Origin: Siphonodentalium dalli
Taxonomy: Eukaryota > Mollusca > Scaphopoda > Gadilida > Siphonodentaliidae
Reading direction: 5' to 3'
Assembly: GCA_032622095.1 (NCBI GenBank)
Contig: CP136061.1
Location: 214,178,373-214,242,372 of the forward strand
Length of the DNA: 64,000 nucleotides
Shown: in pieces, positions 35,302 through 46,696 of the stretch
How positions within the stretch are numbered: position 1 is the first letter of the stretch
Layout: each line of letters starts with the position of its first letter
The notes under the pieces: model-generated
What the model was told of the DNA's origin: nothing
Database searches by the model: none
Seen by the model: only the letters and a program-made list of their open reading frames with translations
Program-made: the position numbers and the translations under genes

Positions 35302-35442
35302 TTAGTTAATTGGAAAGCCCCGTAATAATCATAGGCTCACCTCGGAGCGTCAATAATAAAGACCTTGGGGAGCTTCATGTCCACTAATGATCCACGAATG
35401 GCCGACTTGTTTAACACTGTTCCTGTTATATTGTACTTGTAA
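35302..35442 (-). repeat. Right arm of inverted repeat carrying an exon fragment
   Basis: Complement of 34513-34652 with scattered substitutions. The unpaired loop between the arms is about 650 bp. Confidence 0.85.
35341..35422 (-). pseudogene. Partial AMDHD1 exon copy, minus strand
   Basis: In gene orientation, 1.9 kb downstream of the third exon, this reads VLNKSAIRGSLVDMKLPKVF then IIDAPR, ending at the same phase and donor (AG|GTGAGCC at 35340). The complement upstream of it is pyrimidine-rich (TTTTCTGCTTTTGC) and ends in ACAG just before GGAACAG. A short 82-base exon is therefore formally possible. Compared with 37314-37474 it lacks the first half. It could be a decayed duplicate or an alternative short exon; the first is more likely. 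Confidence 0.65.
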
Positions 35443-36689
35443 GTACAAAAAAAGCAAAAGCAGAAAACGAAAGATATCGATAAACTCAAGAGGGCAGATC
35501 CCAAACAGAAGTAACAATAACAACGAAACCAACAACATCAACAACAGAGAGAAAAGAGAAAAAGAAAACAGCGAAAAATAAGTAAAAATAATTTTGTTTG
35601 ATTTGATATGTTTGTTAAAATGTCATACCATATACACCCCCCCCCCCCAAATACTAAATTGTGATGAAGGAATGGGCACCGTCCGTTGCAATCATCAATG
35701 GGCCCTCCCCTAAACCACTAATAAAAAAGCGGCGGCACCACCGGGTGATTGGGAGCGATATTTATACAAAATACATTTCTTCTGTCTGCAACATATACTA
35801 AAATTCCAAATTAACCCCATTGGCTATTTAACGTTTAACATCAGGTTAAGGTCCTTTTACATCCACTGTGCTAATATGGGGTGCATAACGCCAAGAAGAC
35901 TTCAAGGCGCTATATAATTTAATACTATAACGATTATATGTTCTGGTTCACGCACATGCATGGCTGGTCTCTGTGGTGTCATCGTGTCGTTGTGGCATTC
36001 GGTTTCCATACAGAGATTACTTCGGAGTCCAACATACATGTAGGTGCGTCCGCCATCGTCGTCTTATAGTCCTGTATTTCAACGGGAGCAAGAGTGAATC
36101 GGTATTTCATCTGTAGCTTCTCTAGTGCATTGATACAGCGGGATCGTATCACGATATAGACGGAGAAGATATTTGCTGCAACTGATTTCTGGGTATTTCC
36201 CTTGGCTTATATGTGGATACGACTGTTATTAAGTGGCCTTATTGACTGTCATTTGTATTTCTTGACAGTCTCCACCTTAAACTGTAATTCTCTTTAATGG
36301 TTGAGTGCAGTCCGCCACGTCGTCAATTAACTGGACAATAACCTTTGTTTAGATGGCCACTCCTCATTAACCCTGGTTATGCGTGCACCCCTAGTCGGCC
36401 ATCACTGTCTTGGCACACCACCCGAAAATACTATTTACGGTACTCTTGCTGTGGTATCACCCTTAACGTACTTTCTCTCCAGTTTCGGACATTTAGGAAG
36501 ATACATCACTGTTGCCTTCGTGTGGACGTGCACAAACCTTTTTTATAAAAAAATCCTGCTCCTATGCCAACTTATTATACTACTTTTCATTTGGTTAAAT
36601 TAGTATTGTCCATATGGCTACTCTACAGCAAATTCCTGTCCAAGATGGGTCGGTGCATGCGTTCGGTTTAGTGGTTTAAGGTGGTATTT
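35443..36689. other. Non-coding, C12 run and possible SINE tail
   Basis: A C12 tract lies at 35637-35648. At 35895-35925 the text ACTTCAAGGCGCTATATAA resembles the conserved 3' tail of tRNA-derived SINEs, but no head was found. No gene is supported. Confidence 0.4.
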
Positions 36690-37285
36690 CCAGGAACACT
36701 TGAATCACCCCTGGCTAAGTGGTCCTGCTATTTGTCTATGATGCTGAATGCTGACGAGACCAGCTGCATTGATATGATGCCGTTAAAAATATTTGTTCTT
36801 GAATAATTCAAACAGACACTGGTTTTGTTTTCAATTCGAAAGAATGAGGCAAAACAAGCCTGCAAATAGTGTGTCGGTCATTTGCAGAATGAGGTCACCA
36901 GAGGGTGAATTTAGTGATGATATCCCACACAGCATAGCCCAATGGGTGAACATCACCAACTTCACCTGGCGAACTTCAATCTCAGTCTAGGTCTCCCATA
37001 GCAGTTGAGGCCCAAGCCGAATGAGGGTCCCATATGGTGAATTTGGTGACCCTATCCCGCTGTTCGGGATTGCATCACTAAATTCACCCTCTGGGGACCT
37101 CATTCTGCAAATGACGGACAAACTATTTGCAGGCTTGATGCAAACACCGCAAATGACAACTTTAGGGCAAATAATGGTACTTTTACGTAACAGCATATCT
37201 TTTATTTGGCCTACCAGCATCATAGCAATTCAGCAGGACCCACCGCCATCATAGAAAACTAGCAGGACCTCTTATTGGGTGTTAA
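36690..37285. mobile_element. Foldback MITE beside the exon-3 donor
   Basis: Outer blocks GTGGTCCTGCTATTTGTCTATGATG (36719-36743) and the complement of AGGTCCTGCTAGTTTTCTATGATG (37246-37269) are inverted. The inner arms 36858-36919 and 37074-37134 are a near-perfect inverted repeat (start GCCTGCAAATAGTGTGTCGG, end GAATTTAGTGATG). Its right border is about 30 bp from the splice donor of the exon at 37314. A related element lies at 42510-42975. Confidence 0.75.
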
Positions 37286-37313
37286 TATTATTTGAAACCA
37301 TATATAGGCTCAC

Positions 37314-37474
37314 CTCGGAGCGCCAATAATTAAGACATTGGCGAGCTTCCCTTCCACTAATGACCCATGAGTGGCTGATTTGTTGAGCGCGTAAGCGGCG
37401 TTGATCGTGGCGGCTGTCAGGGCTTCTTCCATTGACATCTTCAACGTGACGCATGCTAAATTCATCACCACGGG
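37314..37474 (-). CDS. AMDHD1: Imidazolonepropionase, third visible exon
   Basis: Encodes VVMNLACVTLKMSMEEALTA, then ATINAAYALNKSATHGSL and EGKLANVLIIGAPR, the C-terminal part of the amidohydrolase barrel and start of the composite domain of imidazolonepropionase. This enzyme hydrolyses imidazolone-5-propionate to N-formimino-glutamate in histidine breakdown. The acceptor is TTAATTGTAG before 37474 and the donor is GTGAGC from 37313. It joins exon 38415-38633 in phase 0 and leaves after two bases of the Arg codon (phase 2). The frame is intact. The next exon should begin with a base completing Arg, then a Trp-Glu-His-type segment; I could not find it. Confidence 0.88.
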
Positions 37475-38414
37475 CTACAATTAAAATGAAAGTGTCAATG
37501 ACACTGTACCTCAACTTGGGAGGGAGTTTATTTTTTGCTGAGCAATGAGTAGATGATAAAGAAGAAGGAAAGCCAAAAAGTTAAAGTAAAGGTCTTGTAT
37601 TGTGTAGATTAAATTATTTTCATTTCAAACATTTCACCAATAAATGTGGGCTGCAGGGTATGCATATGGAATCCAATTTAAAAATCCAATATGACTGCTG
37701 GCAGCCATGTTTTATAACTAATTCAGCAATAGTCGATAGCTCCAATCTAGAGGTCACCCCGAAGATCCATATGAAGTTTGGTGACGATTGGATAAGGGAT
37801 GTGGCCTGTAGGTTGTGCCACAGGATTTGGTCAAGCAAGGGGTAAAATCCACGATGGCCAGGTTCTCATAATGTGGGTTACAAAGACAACACACCGAGAA
37901 TTGAACAGAAACACCGTAATCAAGACAAAACACCGATAACTGGACAGAGACACCGTGATCGCGTGTTGCATGATCCCGTGCTTGGATTACCACACACCGA
38001 AAATATGTGAGTAGGAATCCAACCCTACGAACGGGTGAGTTCCTTGTCTGCTCTTGAATTGTTTTCTGTGTTTACCTTTCACCATAGCAGATGGATTCGA
38101 ATCACTGTTGTTGGAAATTATTTGTAAAATCAACAGATAAATACACATATCATAATTTTATCAATAATATCTTGACAAGTATACGGAAATATGGCCAATT
38201 CAGAGTTAACAGAACTCGCACCGATACGACTACTCGTTTCGAGTCCTATTTCAGCGGATTTTGATAATAATTTCCAACAAGTGTGATTCAAATACACCAT
38301 TAAACTAGAACAGTGCCGGCAATATGCCATTTTAAATTAAAAGTAGCCGTTTTCCGTATATCTGTTGCATGGATACCCGTTATACATTTTGTCAATAAAT
38401 AACATCATACTTAC
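37475..38414 (-). other. Intron between second and third visible AMDHD1 exons
   Basis: 940 bp with GT-AG ends (GTAAGTATG from 38414, ...TTGTAG to 37475). No further features are recognised. Confidence 0.85.
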
Positions 38415-38633
38415 AATTGAAGAGCAGTAGGCATTAGGATTAAAATCAGATCCTAGGGCAATTGGTACAGCCTGATCAATCATGTTGCGAATGGGAGGTG
38501 GTTCTATCCGCAGGATGTAGGCGGTCGTTGGTAAGGCCACGCCTACTGATTTACATTCAGCCATTCTGGATATACCTTCGTTGGATATTTTCTCTAAGTG
38601 GCTCATTGCCCGTGCGCCAATACTGCACCCCAT
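38415..38633 (-). CDS. AMDHD1: Imidazolonepropionase, second visible exon
   Basis: The 73 codons begin MGCSIGARAMSHLEKISNEG and continue through LPTTAYILRIEPPPIRNMID to ALGSDFNPNAYCSSI. The His of AMSHLEK and the Asp of GSDFNPNAY correspond to conserved active-site and metal-site residues of HutI/AMDHD1 amidohydrolases. The ATG is internal, not a start: it directly follows the acceptor CTACTTTCAG. The donor is GTAAGT after TCTTCAATT. Both flanking introns are phase 0. The intron upstream runs 18.2 kb to the exon at 56866-57091. No frame damage is visible. Confidence 0.92.
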
Positions 38634-38734
38634 CTGAAAGTAGAATTATTACCCATCCCTTAAATAAAACTATTTCTGATTGGGCAAAAACCGTCACATG
38701 ATAATTAGGAAAAAGTCATATTGTACTCCAGAAA

Positions 38735-38776
38735 GTCATATTGGACTCGAATCGAGTCAAATATGACTTTTATTGA
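38735..38776. repeat. Intronic hairpin near exon 2
   Basis: AAAGTCATATTGGACTCGA and the complement-forming TCGAGTCAAATATGACTTT are adjacent, giving an almost perfect 18-bp stem. A further AAAGTCATATTG lies just upstream. Confidence 0.7.
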
Positions 38777-38851
38777 AAGTTATCGGGACTTGGTGGCGTC
38801 ATTTGGATAAACATACAGATGGATAATGAAAATGTCATTATACAATGATGT

Positions 38852-38985
38852 GAACAGTATGTGATTTCTCGTACTCGTCCAGGCTGTTGTGAAAAATCAT
38901 ATTGGAATCAACGCAACACGTCTCTTCCAATATGACATTTCACCAGAAGTCCACCACCTGGACTCGTACAAGAAAAACGCATACT
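38852..38985. repeat. Hairpin MITE, about 134 bp
   Basis: CAGTATGTGATTTCTCGTAC at the left pairs with the complement of CAGTATGCGTTTTTCTTGTAC at the right. Inner pairs are GTCCAGG and CATATTGGAA. It shares the CATATTGGA motif with the neighbouring hairpin. Confidence 0.65.
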
Positions 38986-39100
38986 GTATACAATATTGTA
39001 TAATAACTTTATATTATATTCGCATTTTGAAGGAACTTCACTGACTGTGAATTGAAGAGCGTATATATTGAATTCAACGTGCTCAACCTAACTTATTTAA

Positions 39101-39250
39101 GGATTAACTGTCATGTGGGGACTGTTTTTATGGAGATGTAACCGTGAGGTAAGTGGTCATAACTTGTGTAAAACCCGAAGCCCTTTACATACAAGTTATG
39201 ACCACTTACCTCACGGTTACATCTCCATAAAAACAGTCCACATGATAGTT
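39101..39250. mobile_element. Near-perfect hairpin MITE with splice-donor motif
   Basis: Arms of about 66 bp (39106-39172 and 39183-39249) start TTAACTGTCATGTGG and run to GTCATAACTTGT, with only a few differences, around a ~12-base loop. Each arm carries GAGGTAAGT, a consensus 5' splice site, so one is exposed on each strand. Confidence 0.85.
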
Positions 39251-39707
39251 AATTTTTATATTTATATACATTTAGCGAAAAAGCCACTTTTGTAAATGTA
39301 TTTAAATCGAAAAGTGTATCGTGACAAAACCAGCCCAAAATATACTATAGCACCCGATCAGAAACCAGATGAGAAGTTATTTTTGTACCATTTGTCACCT
39401 GACTGGTCGGAATTTCCCATTTGTCACGTGACGTGTTTTTGAAAGCCGGTCAAATTCTCTCACCTGCAGACAACACTTTCATCAAAATTCATTTTATTTT
39501 CTGTTTTATTTACAAAATACAATTGGCAACAATGTTCGAACAATAACAGTATACAATGAGATGTGCTACATTATTCTGGAACATAAAAGCGGATATATTT
39601 TACGCCGATTTACTGTTCAATTTTATTGGATTCGGAAACAAAAATAGTTTCAGTGTTCACTGACAAGTTTGCACAAGCGGAAAATTAACCTGCGTCTACA
39701 AATGAAA

Positions 39708-39785
39708 ACCATTTAAGGATAAACTGACATGTGGACCTTTTTATGGAGATGTAACCGTGAGGTAAGTTGTAATAACTTGTATGTA
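39708..39785 (+). mobile_element. Half copy of the 39101 hairpin MITE
   Basis: TTAAGGATAAACTGACATGTGG, then TTTTTATGGAGATGTAACCG and GAGGTAAGTTGTAATAACTTGT match one arm only. The partner arm is missing. Confidence 0.75.
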
Positions 39786-40189
39786 AAACTCGTTAATACT
39801 ACGTGACACCAAAGGTGTTTTTAATCAATTTTATATTGGCAAAAGTTAACACGAACAATTTCAAAACGAGGCTCTTTATATTGACACCTAATGATTTATT
39901 AAGTCAATCCTGCGCGAGTGCAAATGCGCCCAAAACATTACGCGTTCTTCTTCTCCAAAATCAATGATGCGTCGATGTAATTATGGTTGTTATTATGACC
40001 CTCTTGCATGTTTATCGAGAAATAATTGCAACTAGTCACGTGGTCGCCGACCAATCGGAATGCTGGATTTAGTGATAATCACACTCAGTATGTAAATATA
40101 AATGTATGAATATTAATGGCCGAGCCCAATATATATAGCGTTTAAATGTGGGTTATATTTCTGACAAATCGGGTCTCATCGCCAATCAT
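39786..40189. other. No feature seen
   Basis: Intronic AT-rich sequence. Confidence 0.45.
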
Positions 40190-40310
40190 ACATCAAAACT
40201 ACATTAAGGGAGAAACAGGCAGTTTGGTTACAGGCGGAGATCGCGCCTTTTCTGTTTATTGTCCTATCTTATGGAATCGTCTTCCGGATAAATTAAGATT
40301 CCATCTACTG
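40190..40310 (+). mobile_element. LINE reverse-transcriptase tail relic
   Basis: In one plus-strand frame it reads GGDRAFSVYCPILWNRLPDK, matching the motif found after the reverse-transcriptase domain of non-LTR retrotransposons (GDRAFSVxxPxLWNxLP). About 40 codons are recognisable, with no catalytic motifs in reach. It is sense relative to the plus strand, opposite to the host gene. Confidence 0.65.
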
Positions 40311-40904
40311 TTCGAATACTCCCAATCCGGGTGGACAGATAGTTCCAAGAACAAAAGTGCAGTTGTAAATCCAAATTATGCAAATGTAAATAGTGTGGAC
40401 AATATGTATTCATATATGTGTATTCATGTTTAATGGCGAGTGCCTGGGAAGAAAAATTTAAGTTCGATATTTATTTCGAATGAAATGCTTCTGTTAATTT
40501 CAAACACAAATATTCCTGTTTATTGTATGCGCCTTATCAATGATCAAAGTTGCTAAATTATACGGCATTTTCACTTTTAATAGTGTAAAAATTGAATAAT
40601 ACTCGGAAAGAAACAACTTTTATCCATTCTCCTATATGTGTAAATCAGTGGATTTCGTAAAGTGGGCAAATATTATGTATTGCTTATGTGCTGTTAGTAT
40701 ATCCTATATGGTACGAGAAACTCTTGCATCTATATACATATACGTATTTATCACATAATTTGGCCATAAAAGCAGTTTCATAATTATCGGTAATAGACAC
40801 GTTTAATATCAGCGCATGCGATGACGTCACGGCGTTCTTCAAATAACTTGCGATCGCTGTAGTTTATGATTGTTGTTTTCGATGAATATTTCGAGTTTAT
40901 TTGA

Positions 40905-41095
40905 TCATGTGATAAAAGGTATCTCACACTCGTCCTATTTTATACGTAATTTATCAACCTCGTCCTCTACATTCTATTTGAGCCTCGGTAAACCTCGGCT
41001 CAAATCGAATTTAGTGAACTCGGTTGATAAATTCCGTATAAAATAGAAACTCATGTGAGATCCTCTATTTATCACATAATTAGCCCCTAAATCCG
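40905..41095. repeat. Hairpin repeat
   Basis: ATGTGATAAAAGGTATCTCAC with TATTTTATACG.AATTTATCAACC pairs with GGTTGATAAATT.CGTATAAAATA and GTGAGATCCTCTATTTATCACAT. TTATCACATAATT also recurs at 40749 in direct orientation. Confidence 0.65.
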
Positions 41096-41409
41096 GCGTC
41101 ATATTTTGGTAAGACACACGTGAATTATCGGCACGCACAGTGACGTAAGAGATTATCACAATGATATCGATCAATGGTATTATGTTAATTAGTATATATA
41201 GTTATGATATTCAATTTGTGTTGGGTCATTTAGTGAGATAAAAATGGGTGATAAGGGTGGTTGAACAATTTTGTCAACATGAAAAGACACATTTAAAATG
41301 GAACTATATTTGTTTAAAGGTGTTTTTACTTCCACTTTGTGAGAAGGAAATAAATATTAATTTGTTTGAACCCCAGTCGTGTTTCCTTGCTAAAATATAT
41401 AATTACTCA

Positions 41410-41725
41410 TAAGAGTTCCTCTATTTAAGCGAGGAGCTCAATATAAAAAACAATCATTAAAAAAAAAAAAAATTATTTTTAATATTTTATTTTAGATTGA
41501 GCTCCTTGCTTAAATTAACAAACAAACAAAATTAATTAATTTTTTTAAATCAAAATTTTGAAAAACTAATGCCATTATAACCTCCGTCAGGGTAACCCGA
41601 GTCACCGCCAAATTTGGTTGAGATCGATCCACCGGTCTTGGAGAAAAAATCGGACAGACAGACAGATAGACAGTCGGACAGACAGCTCCTACTCTTTTAT
41701 ATACATTATTTATAAATTGCGAGCT
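41410..41725 (-). repeat. GAGCTCAATCTAAAA repeat, minus orientation
   Basis: On the complement: GACCGGTGGATCGATCTCAA, CAAATTTGGCGGTGACTCGG, then TTAAGCAAGGAGCTCAATCT. The same order of blocks occurs on the plus strand at 55130-55410. A TAAGCGAGGAGCTCAAT / ATTGAGCTCCTTGCTTA hairpin lies at 41427-41517. Confidence 0.65.
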
Positions 41726-42509
41726 GAGCTTATACACCTACCACTCTACTACATCGCTGCGTATAATATATGCATGTGCATTGTACAATGATACCTTACA
41801 TGCATATGCGTTGTACTAAGATGTATTTTGGAGGTGAATTGCATGTCATCAGTTAGTTCGTGCTCGTCATATTGTCGTCGCGATATTTAGAGTTATCGTT
41901 CCTGGCGACATGTAGCGCGAAAGACAACAGAATACACGGTATCTGAACTCCACAAGTCCACACAATGCGAACGCAAACATGTATTATCCTTTGAAATAAT
42001 GATAAACATGCGTAGATTCACATGAAGACCTATTGAAATAACACTGTTTAAGCGAAAAAATTGACGTCAAGACCGGTAACTCTAAATACCGCAAATAATT
42101 GTCAGAATGTCGGTTTCCCGAACTGGAATTGAAGCACACATACCTAATTATGTACAAACTATCAAAAGATGGCACTCTTGTCCGGCATGTCGTGATACGA
42201 TCTATATATATCAGAAATACACTCTACTCCGGCGCGACCTCCATTTATTTACCCGCAATCTGGCGCACAGGAATCCTAAAAGGTATTGTCGTTTCGATCA
42301 CGACCAGGGGCGGTGTCGTCTATATAGTGAACTGGCGACCCTTAATATAGTGTACTACCGCCCACGTCTCAGTAGCTTTCGGGGTTTCTTTGCTATTTCC
42401 GTTGAGGACCCATATAGGGATTACATGTCACGCCTTCGCATTAGTTATCGGGTCGTTACCCTAATTCAGTCAAGGGCGGTTATGCCTTTAGTTTTTGGTT
42501 TGCTGTATG
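41726..42509. other. No gene supported
   Basis: A 175-codon plus-strand frame (42107-42634) has low-complexity, non-family-like content and runs into a MITE, so it is not called. Confidence 0.4.
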
Positions 42510-42975
42510 TTCCCGTCCCATGGTTAAGTGGTCCAAATAGTCGGGGATCCTGTCGGGGAATTGCTTTGATGCTGGTGGGGCGAAATGATGCTGATGAGAA
42601 ATTTACAAAGTTTTCCATGTTCAGAGTGTTTTGATAATCCGATCGATTTTGAAAAAAGTTAGTGTCTGTGCATGCATGTAAAACATTCACGAACATATAT
42701 TTATATAATTTAAATATTTGAATAATGGCTTCGCTCGGGTTCGCAAAAATGAACACAGAAATTATTAAAATATTTGATGATAAAAGTTTTCTGATGTTTT
42801 GTACACTTAAATGGCTTTTCCTTGTTAAGTTATAATTTGCAAACGGCCGCAAAAATGAACAAGTAAGAAAAAATAAAGGTACTTTTCCCAAACAGCATTA
42901 TGGAGAATCAGGAGGAACCACCAACATGATAGAACATTAACAGGACTACTTAACCAGGGGTTCTACATGTATAGG
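42510..42975. mobile_element. Foldback MITE related to 36690-37285
   Basis: The left end has CATGGTTAAGTGGTCC and TTGATGCTGGTGGGG; the complement of the right end has CCTGGTTAAGTAGTCCTG and TCATGTTGGTGG. Both resemble CCTGGCTAAGTGGTCCTG at 36709. Confidence 0.5.
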
Positions 42976-44660
42976 ACATACCACCGTGTATAATCACGAG
43001 TGGAGGGAAAAACCCGCCACGCACGTGGGTAATTTCACCGGGAAATAACTCCGCTAAAAGAACCTGTCTTCGGAAAGCAAATGACAACTGTGTCCAGATA
43101 AACGAATCGGGTTACCCTCCCTGTCCATGGGTTAGAAATATGAACTTATCGCGTGATCAGAACCATGCAGGTTCGCAATTTAATGGACCTGTCCACAGCT
43201 GTTAATCGTGCAAATACTTATTAGCAGACATTTTCTACACATAAGCGACTGAGCCGGTCGTTTGCTGAATTGAGAATTCTTAGTTCACCCTAATTGTTAT
43301 ATCCGCACATTCATTCCTACTTTTAATCTTTGTGGTACAATCATAATTCCTGAAATGTGGATTTGAGCAATAATGTTGGAAGTTCATCAATGGTTTGTAA
43401 CACATTTTTAGTTTTTCATGTCAATCGTCATATATTTCACATGAGTTCCTTTAATTATATATACTAAAAACTGTTAATGAGATCATTAACAGTTTTAAAG
43501 AGCGTTTTTAAAGGGCGTTTGTTTTCTCTCGAAGAATGCTTTTAAAGACCTCCAGTTAAAACAACACACGCAATCTCATTTATTAGTTTCTTGCTTTATT
43601 CAATTCTAAAATCAAAATGTAACATCATGCATGTAAAACAAGACATACATAATTATATTAAATAATGTTATTTCGTTATTTTTAAAGATAAATTCAGGAA
43701 TCCAGACCTCCAGTTACATCAACAACAATATAACATATAATTTAGCATTGTTTTCTACTCCGTTCCGTAGAAAATGCGATACCAAACAAAAATAGCTTAT
43801 GTTGTGTAGCTTTTTTTTCATCCCAAACATGTTATTTTATATACTAGAATCAAAATAGAAAGTAGAACAGGTTTTGGAAAAATTAGAACCCTGAATATCT
43901 CTTTAAAAAATCAACAAAATAATTAGTGGTGTCCCTCTAAAACTTAGAACTCAATATCGAACAAGATAGTCTCATTCGAGCGACATTTCTCATTTCAAAC
44001 ATGTCATTTTATGGAATAGAGTCTAAATAAAAAGTAAAACAGCTTTGGTGTGCAAGGAGACCCGCCCGCCTGTGGTGTCACTATAATTTATAAAATTATT
44101 TGTTTTTATTGCATTCCTATGCGTGATTTACCTTGATTTCTTGAGTGATTATAAACGATAATTTCACTTGTGAAATATGTCCCTTTAACTGACACGTTAT
44201 GTATTCATACGCGCTATCGAAATGTATGCGTCGTGGTATAATGTTGGCATTATTCAGATTTCTGGTAATTCAGATGTGTATAGTGGAATATAATACACAG
44301 AATAATAAATTGATTGAACTGGTCACGTGAAATAATTCATTCGAGACAGGAACTATTTTGTAAAACACTCGATGACAATGCGCTCTCGTGTTTTACAACG
44401 TATCTGCCTCTTGTGAACTACTTCCCGAGTTGTAGATTTTTTTTATTACTTGTTCCAAAAACTCCATAAAACAAATTTAAATCAATAAATGGGACCACGG
44501 TCGTGCCACTAACAGCGGCTTCTGTGAGGCGTGCGATGACGTTTCACGTATGAGTTGTCTGTCCGCCTAAAGAAATAGTTGCCAGATAAATAAGACTCTT
44601 TGATGTACTTAATGAAATAAAATTTCAAACTATATCAATATCAGCCACAGACACATATTC
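42976..44660. other. Non-coding with two hairpins
   Basis: AAAACTGTTAATGA / TCATTAACAGTTTT at 43467-43496 is a perfect 14-bp stem with a two-base loop. GTAAAACACTCGA / TCTCGTGTTTTAC at 44361-44397 is a second stem. No gene is supported. Confidence 0.55.
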
Positions 44661-44666
44661 TTCTCA

Positions 44667-44677
44667 CCCCCCCCCCC
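44667..44677. repeat. C11 tract
   Basis: Homopolymer run of C. Confidence 0.9.
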
Positions 44678-44890
44678 AATTTCGAATCACGTTTGCGCAA
44701 CAATAATATACATTTGTCGCCCGCTGTTGAGGGAGACAATCCGATTTGTCAGCCGCTCGAGACATTCCATTCTCGAGCGGTTGACACATCCCAATTTATT
44801 CCAAGAAGAAAGGCGACACCTGTTTTGTTATCCGAATACTGAAGACAAATTCATTGTCACTTTCACGCACGATGGAACGAGTGCCCCCTC

Positions 44891-44892
<2 letters not shown>

Positions 44893-44922
<30 letters not shown>
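44893..44922 (+). repeat. (CT)n microsatellite
   Basis: About 15 CT dinucleotides following a C-rich lead. Confidence 0.95.
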
Positions 44923-44924
<2 letters not shown>

Positions 44925-45399
44925 GCGAGTATAGTTTCAGTTTCTTTGTATCGTCCTAGGCTGTCTATTCATATAAGTATATAATACAAGAAAACCATAA
45001 TCAGAAATGGTAACGCCCTCAAGATCATATTATTAGCCATAAATATAAATTATAATATAAAATATATTGGTTACAAGAATGCACCGCCTCAGAATTCCGT
45101 TAAAACAACTAATCCTTCAAATTATTACAAAAAACTACGGCTTATTACTGCAGGTTTCTTATTCACCACACCAGAAAGCTTCTAAATTCGGATAAAAAAT
45201 CGGAGGCATTGTGTTCCCGCCAAGAGTGCATGGCCCAGCCATTGTTCATACCGTAACATCGAAAGCAATTAACGCGGTCATAATAGTTACATACTGCAAC
45301 TATAAGACATCAAGCGAATACACACCCCACGAAAACCCGAAATGTGTTGTCCTGCGAGAAATCCCATCGCTATAGCTCAATTTGACACGGCCAGATTAG

Positions 45400-45935
45400 T
45401 CTTCCTACAATATCGTAAAACAATAATGCTGCTCAAATCATCGGCATAGTCAACAGAACTTTCACGAACTTGGACATCGAAACTTTCTAATCGCTCTACA
45501 TAAGCATGGTCAGACCTATCATCGAATACTGTAACTCTGAATGGAGTCCACATCACAAATATCAAAGCATTGTGTTAGAGAAATACAAAGAAAAGCAACG
45601 AAACTAGTTCGTCAAACCAAAACTCTATGCTACCGAGACCGAATGATAAGACTCAATCTGATGTCTTTAAAATAGCGAATATTTAGAGGAGATCTAATCG
45701 AGGTATATAAACTGTTGAATGCATGGTCATTACAATATCAATGCCTGTGACCTATTATAAAGACATTCATCAGGAAGAACAAGAGGACATAATAAAAAGC
45801 TACAGATGCCCATTGTTAACAAAGCCATAGGAAAATATTTCTTCACGCAGAGGGTGGTAAATAGCTGGAACTCTCTGCCAGACTTCGCTGTTGAGGCTCC
45901 AACACTCGATCAATTCAAAATATAGCTACATAGAC
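45400..45935 (+). pseudogene. LINE reverse transcriptase C-terminal relic (CR1/Jockey-like)
   Basis: Across several frames and stops the plus strand shows the typical C-terminal segments of non-LTR reverse transcriptases: IIGIVNRTFTNLDIE, then MVRPIIEYCNSEWSPHH, KLVRQTKTLCYRDRMIRLNL, RGDLIEVYKLLN and FFTQRVVNSWNSLPD. The order matches CR1/Jockey-type LINEs. The catalytic FADD region is upstream in the family and is not seen, so this is a 5'-truncated, mutated copy. It is not functional. It lies in sense orientation to the plus strand within the minus-strand gene's intron. Confidence 0.8.
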
Positions 45936-46696
45936 TCATTCTTCTATTATATAAAATACGAGTTCGACGACAATTAATATGATCAAGTGACTCACAAGTA
46001 AATATCGAATGACGATACATATATTTGTAAACAAGCATTGGAAATAATGTTATTGGGACGAAAAGTAGCAAGACTTGTTCCGTATTATGATGATGATGAT
46101 GATATGATTGATAGAACAAACCACTATTATGATGATCGTGTCGTTATTTGTTTAAAATACGTATCAATTGACATAATACGCACCCGTTCCCTAATTAAAA
46201 TTCAACATATTTCGACAATTTTAGGGGACCTCCGCGAATTCGGGGACCCCGCAAATAGTCCGCAAATAGCGAACTACTGCGAATTGTCACAACCGGAAAA
46301 CCACATTATCTATTTATAAAATGCCCAGCGAACAACAGCTTTCTAAAATTTGTAGAACAGTATACACCGGGGGCGTTAATGAACATGAAAATATTAAAAT
46401 TACCCAGATGTTTCGGTGTAAAAATACAGAATAAAACTTTTCAGATAAAAGCATAAACTTAAAAGTTCGAACATTAGTGTTAGCTAAACATATGTAAATT
46501 AGCCAACACCACAACTTGTGATTTTTGCGAACCCGTTGGGGCACACATGTATGTGAATATTGAATTTTGGTACATAATAAGGCGAGGTAGCCGAGTTACT
46601 GCATTGGGTGTGCTTGGAGATATTCTTTCAAAAAAAACAAATAACATCAGGCGGACGACAGTACTAGTGCAATGTGATTTGTCGCCCGACACGTGC
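45936..46696. other. No feature seen
   Basis: Intronic sequence; a short (GAT)n-like run lies at 46088-46103. Confidence 0.45.

Noticed and set aside
42107-42634. 175-codon plus-strand frame
   Set aside because: Unstructured composition, no recognisable motif, no splice sites, and the end lies inside a MITE.
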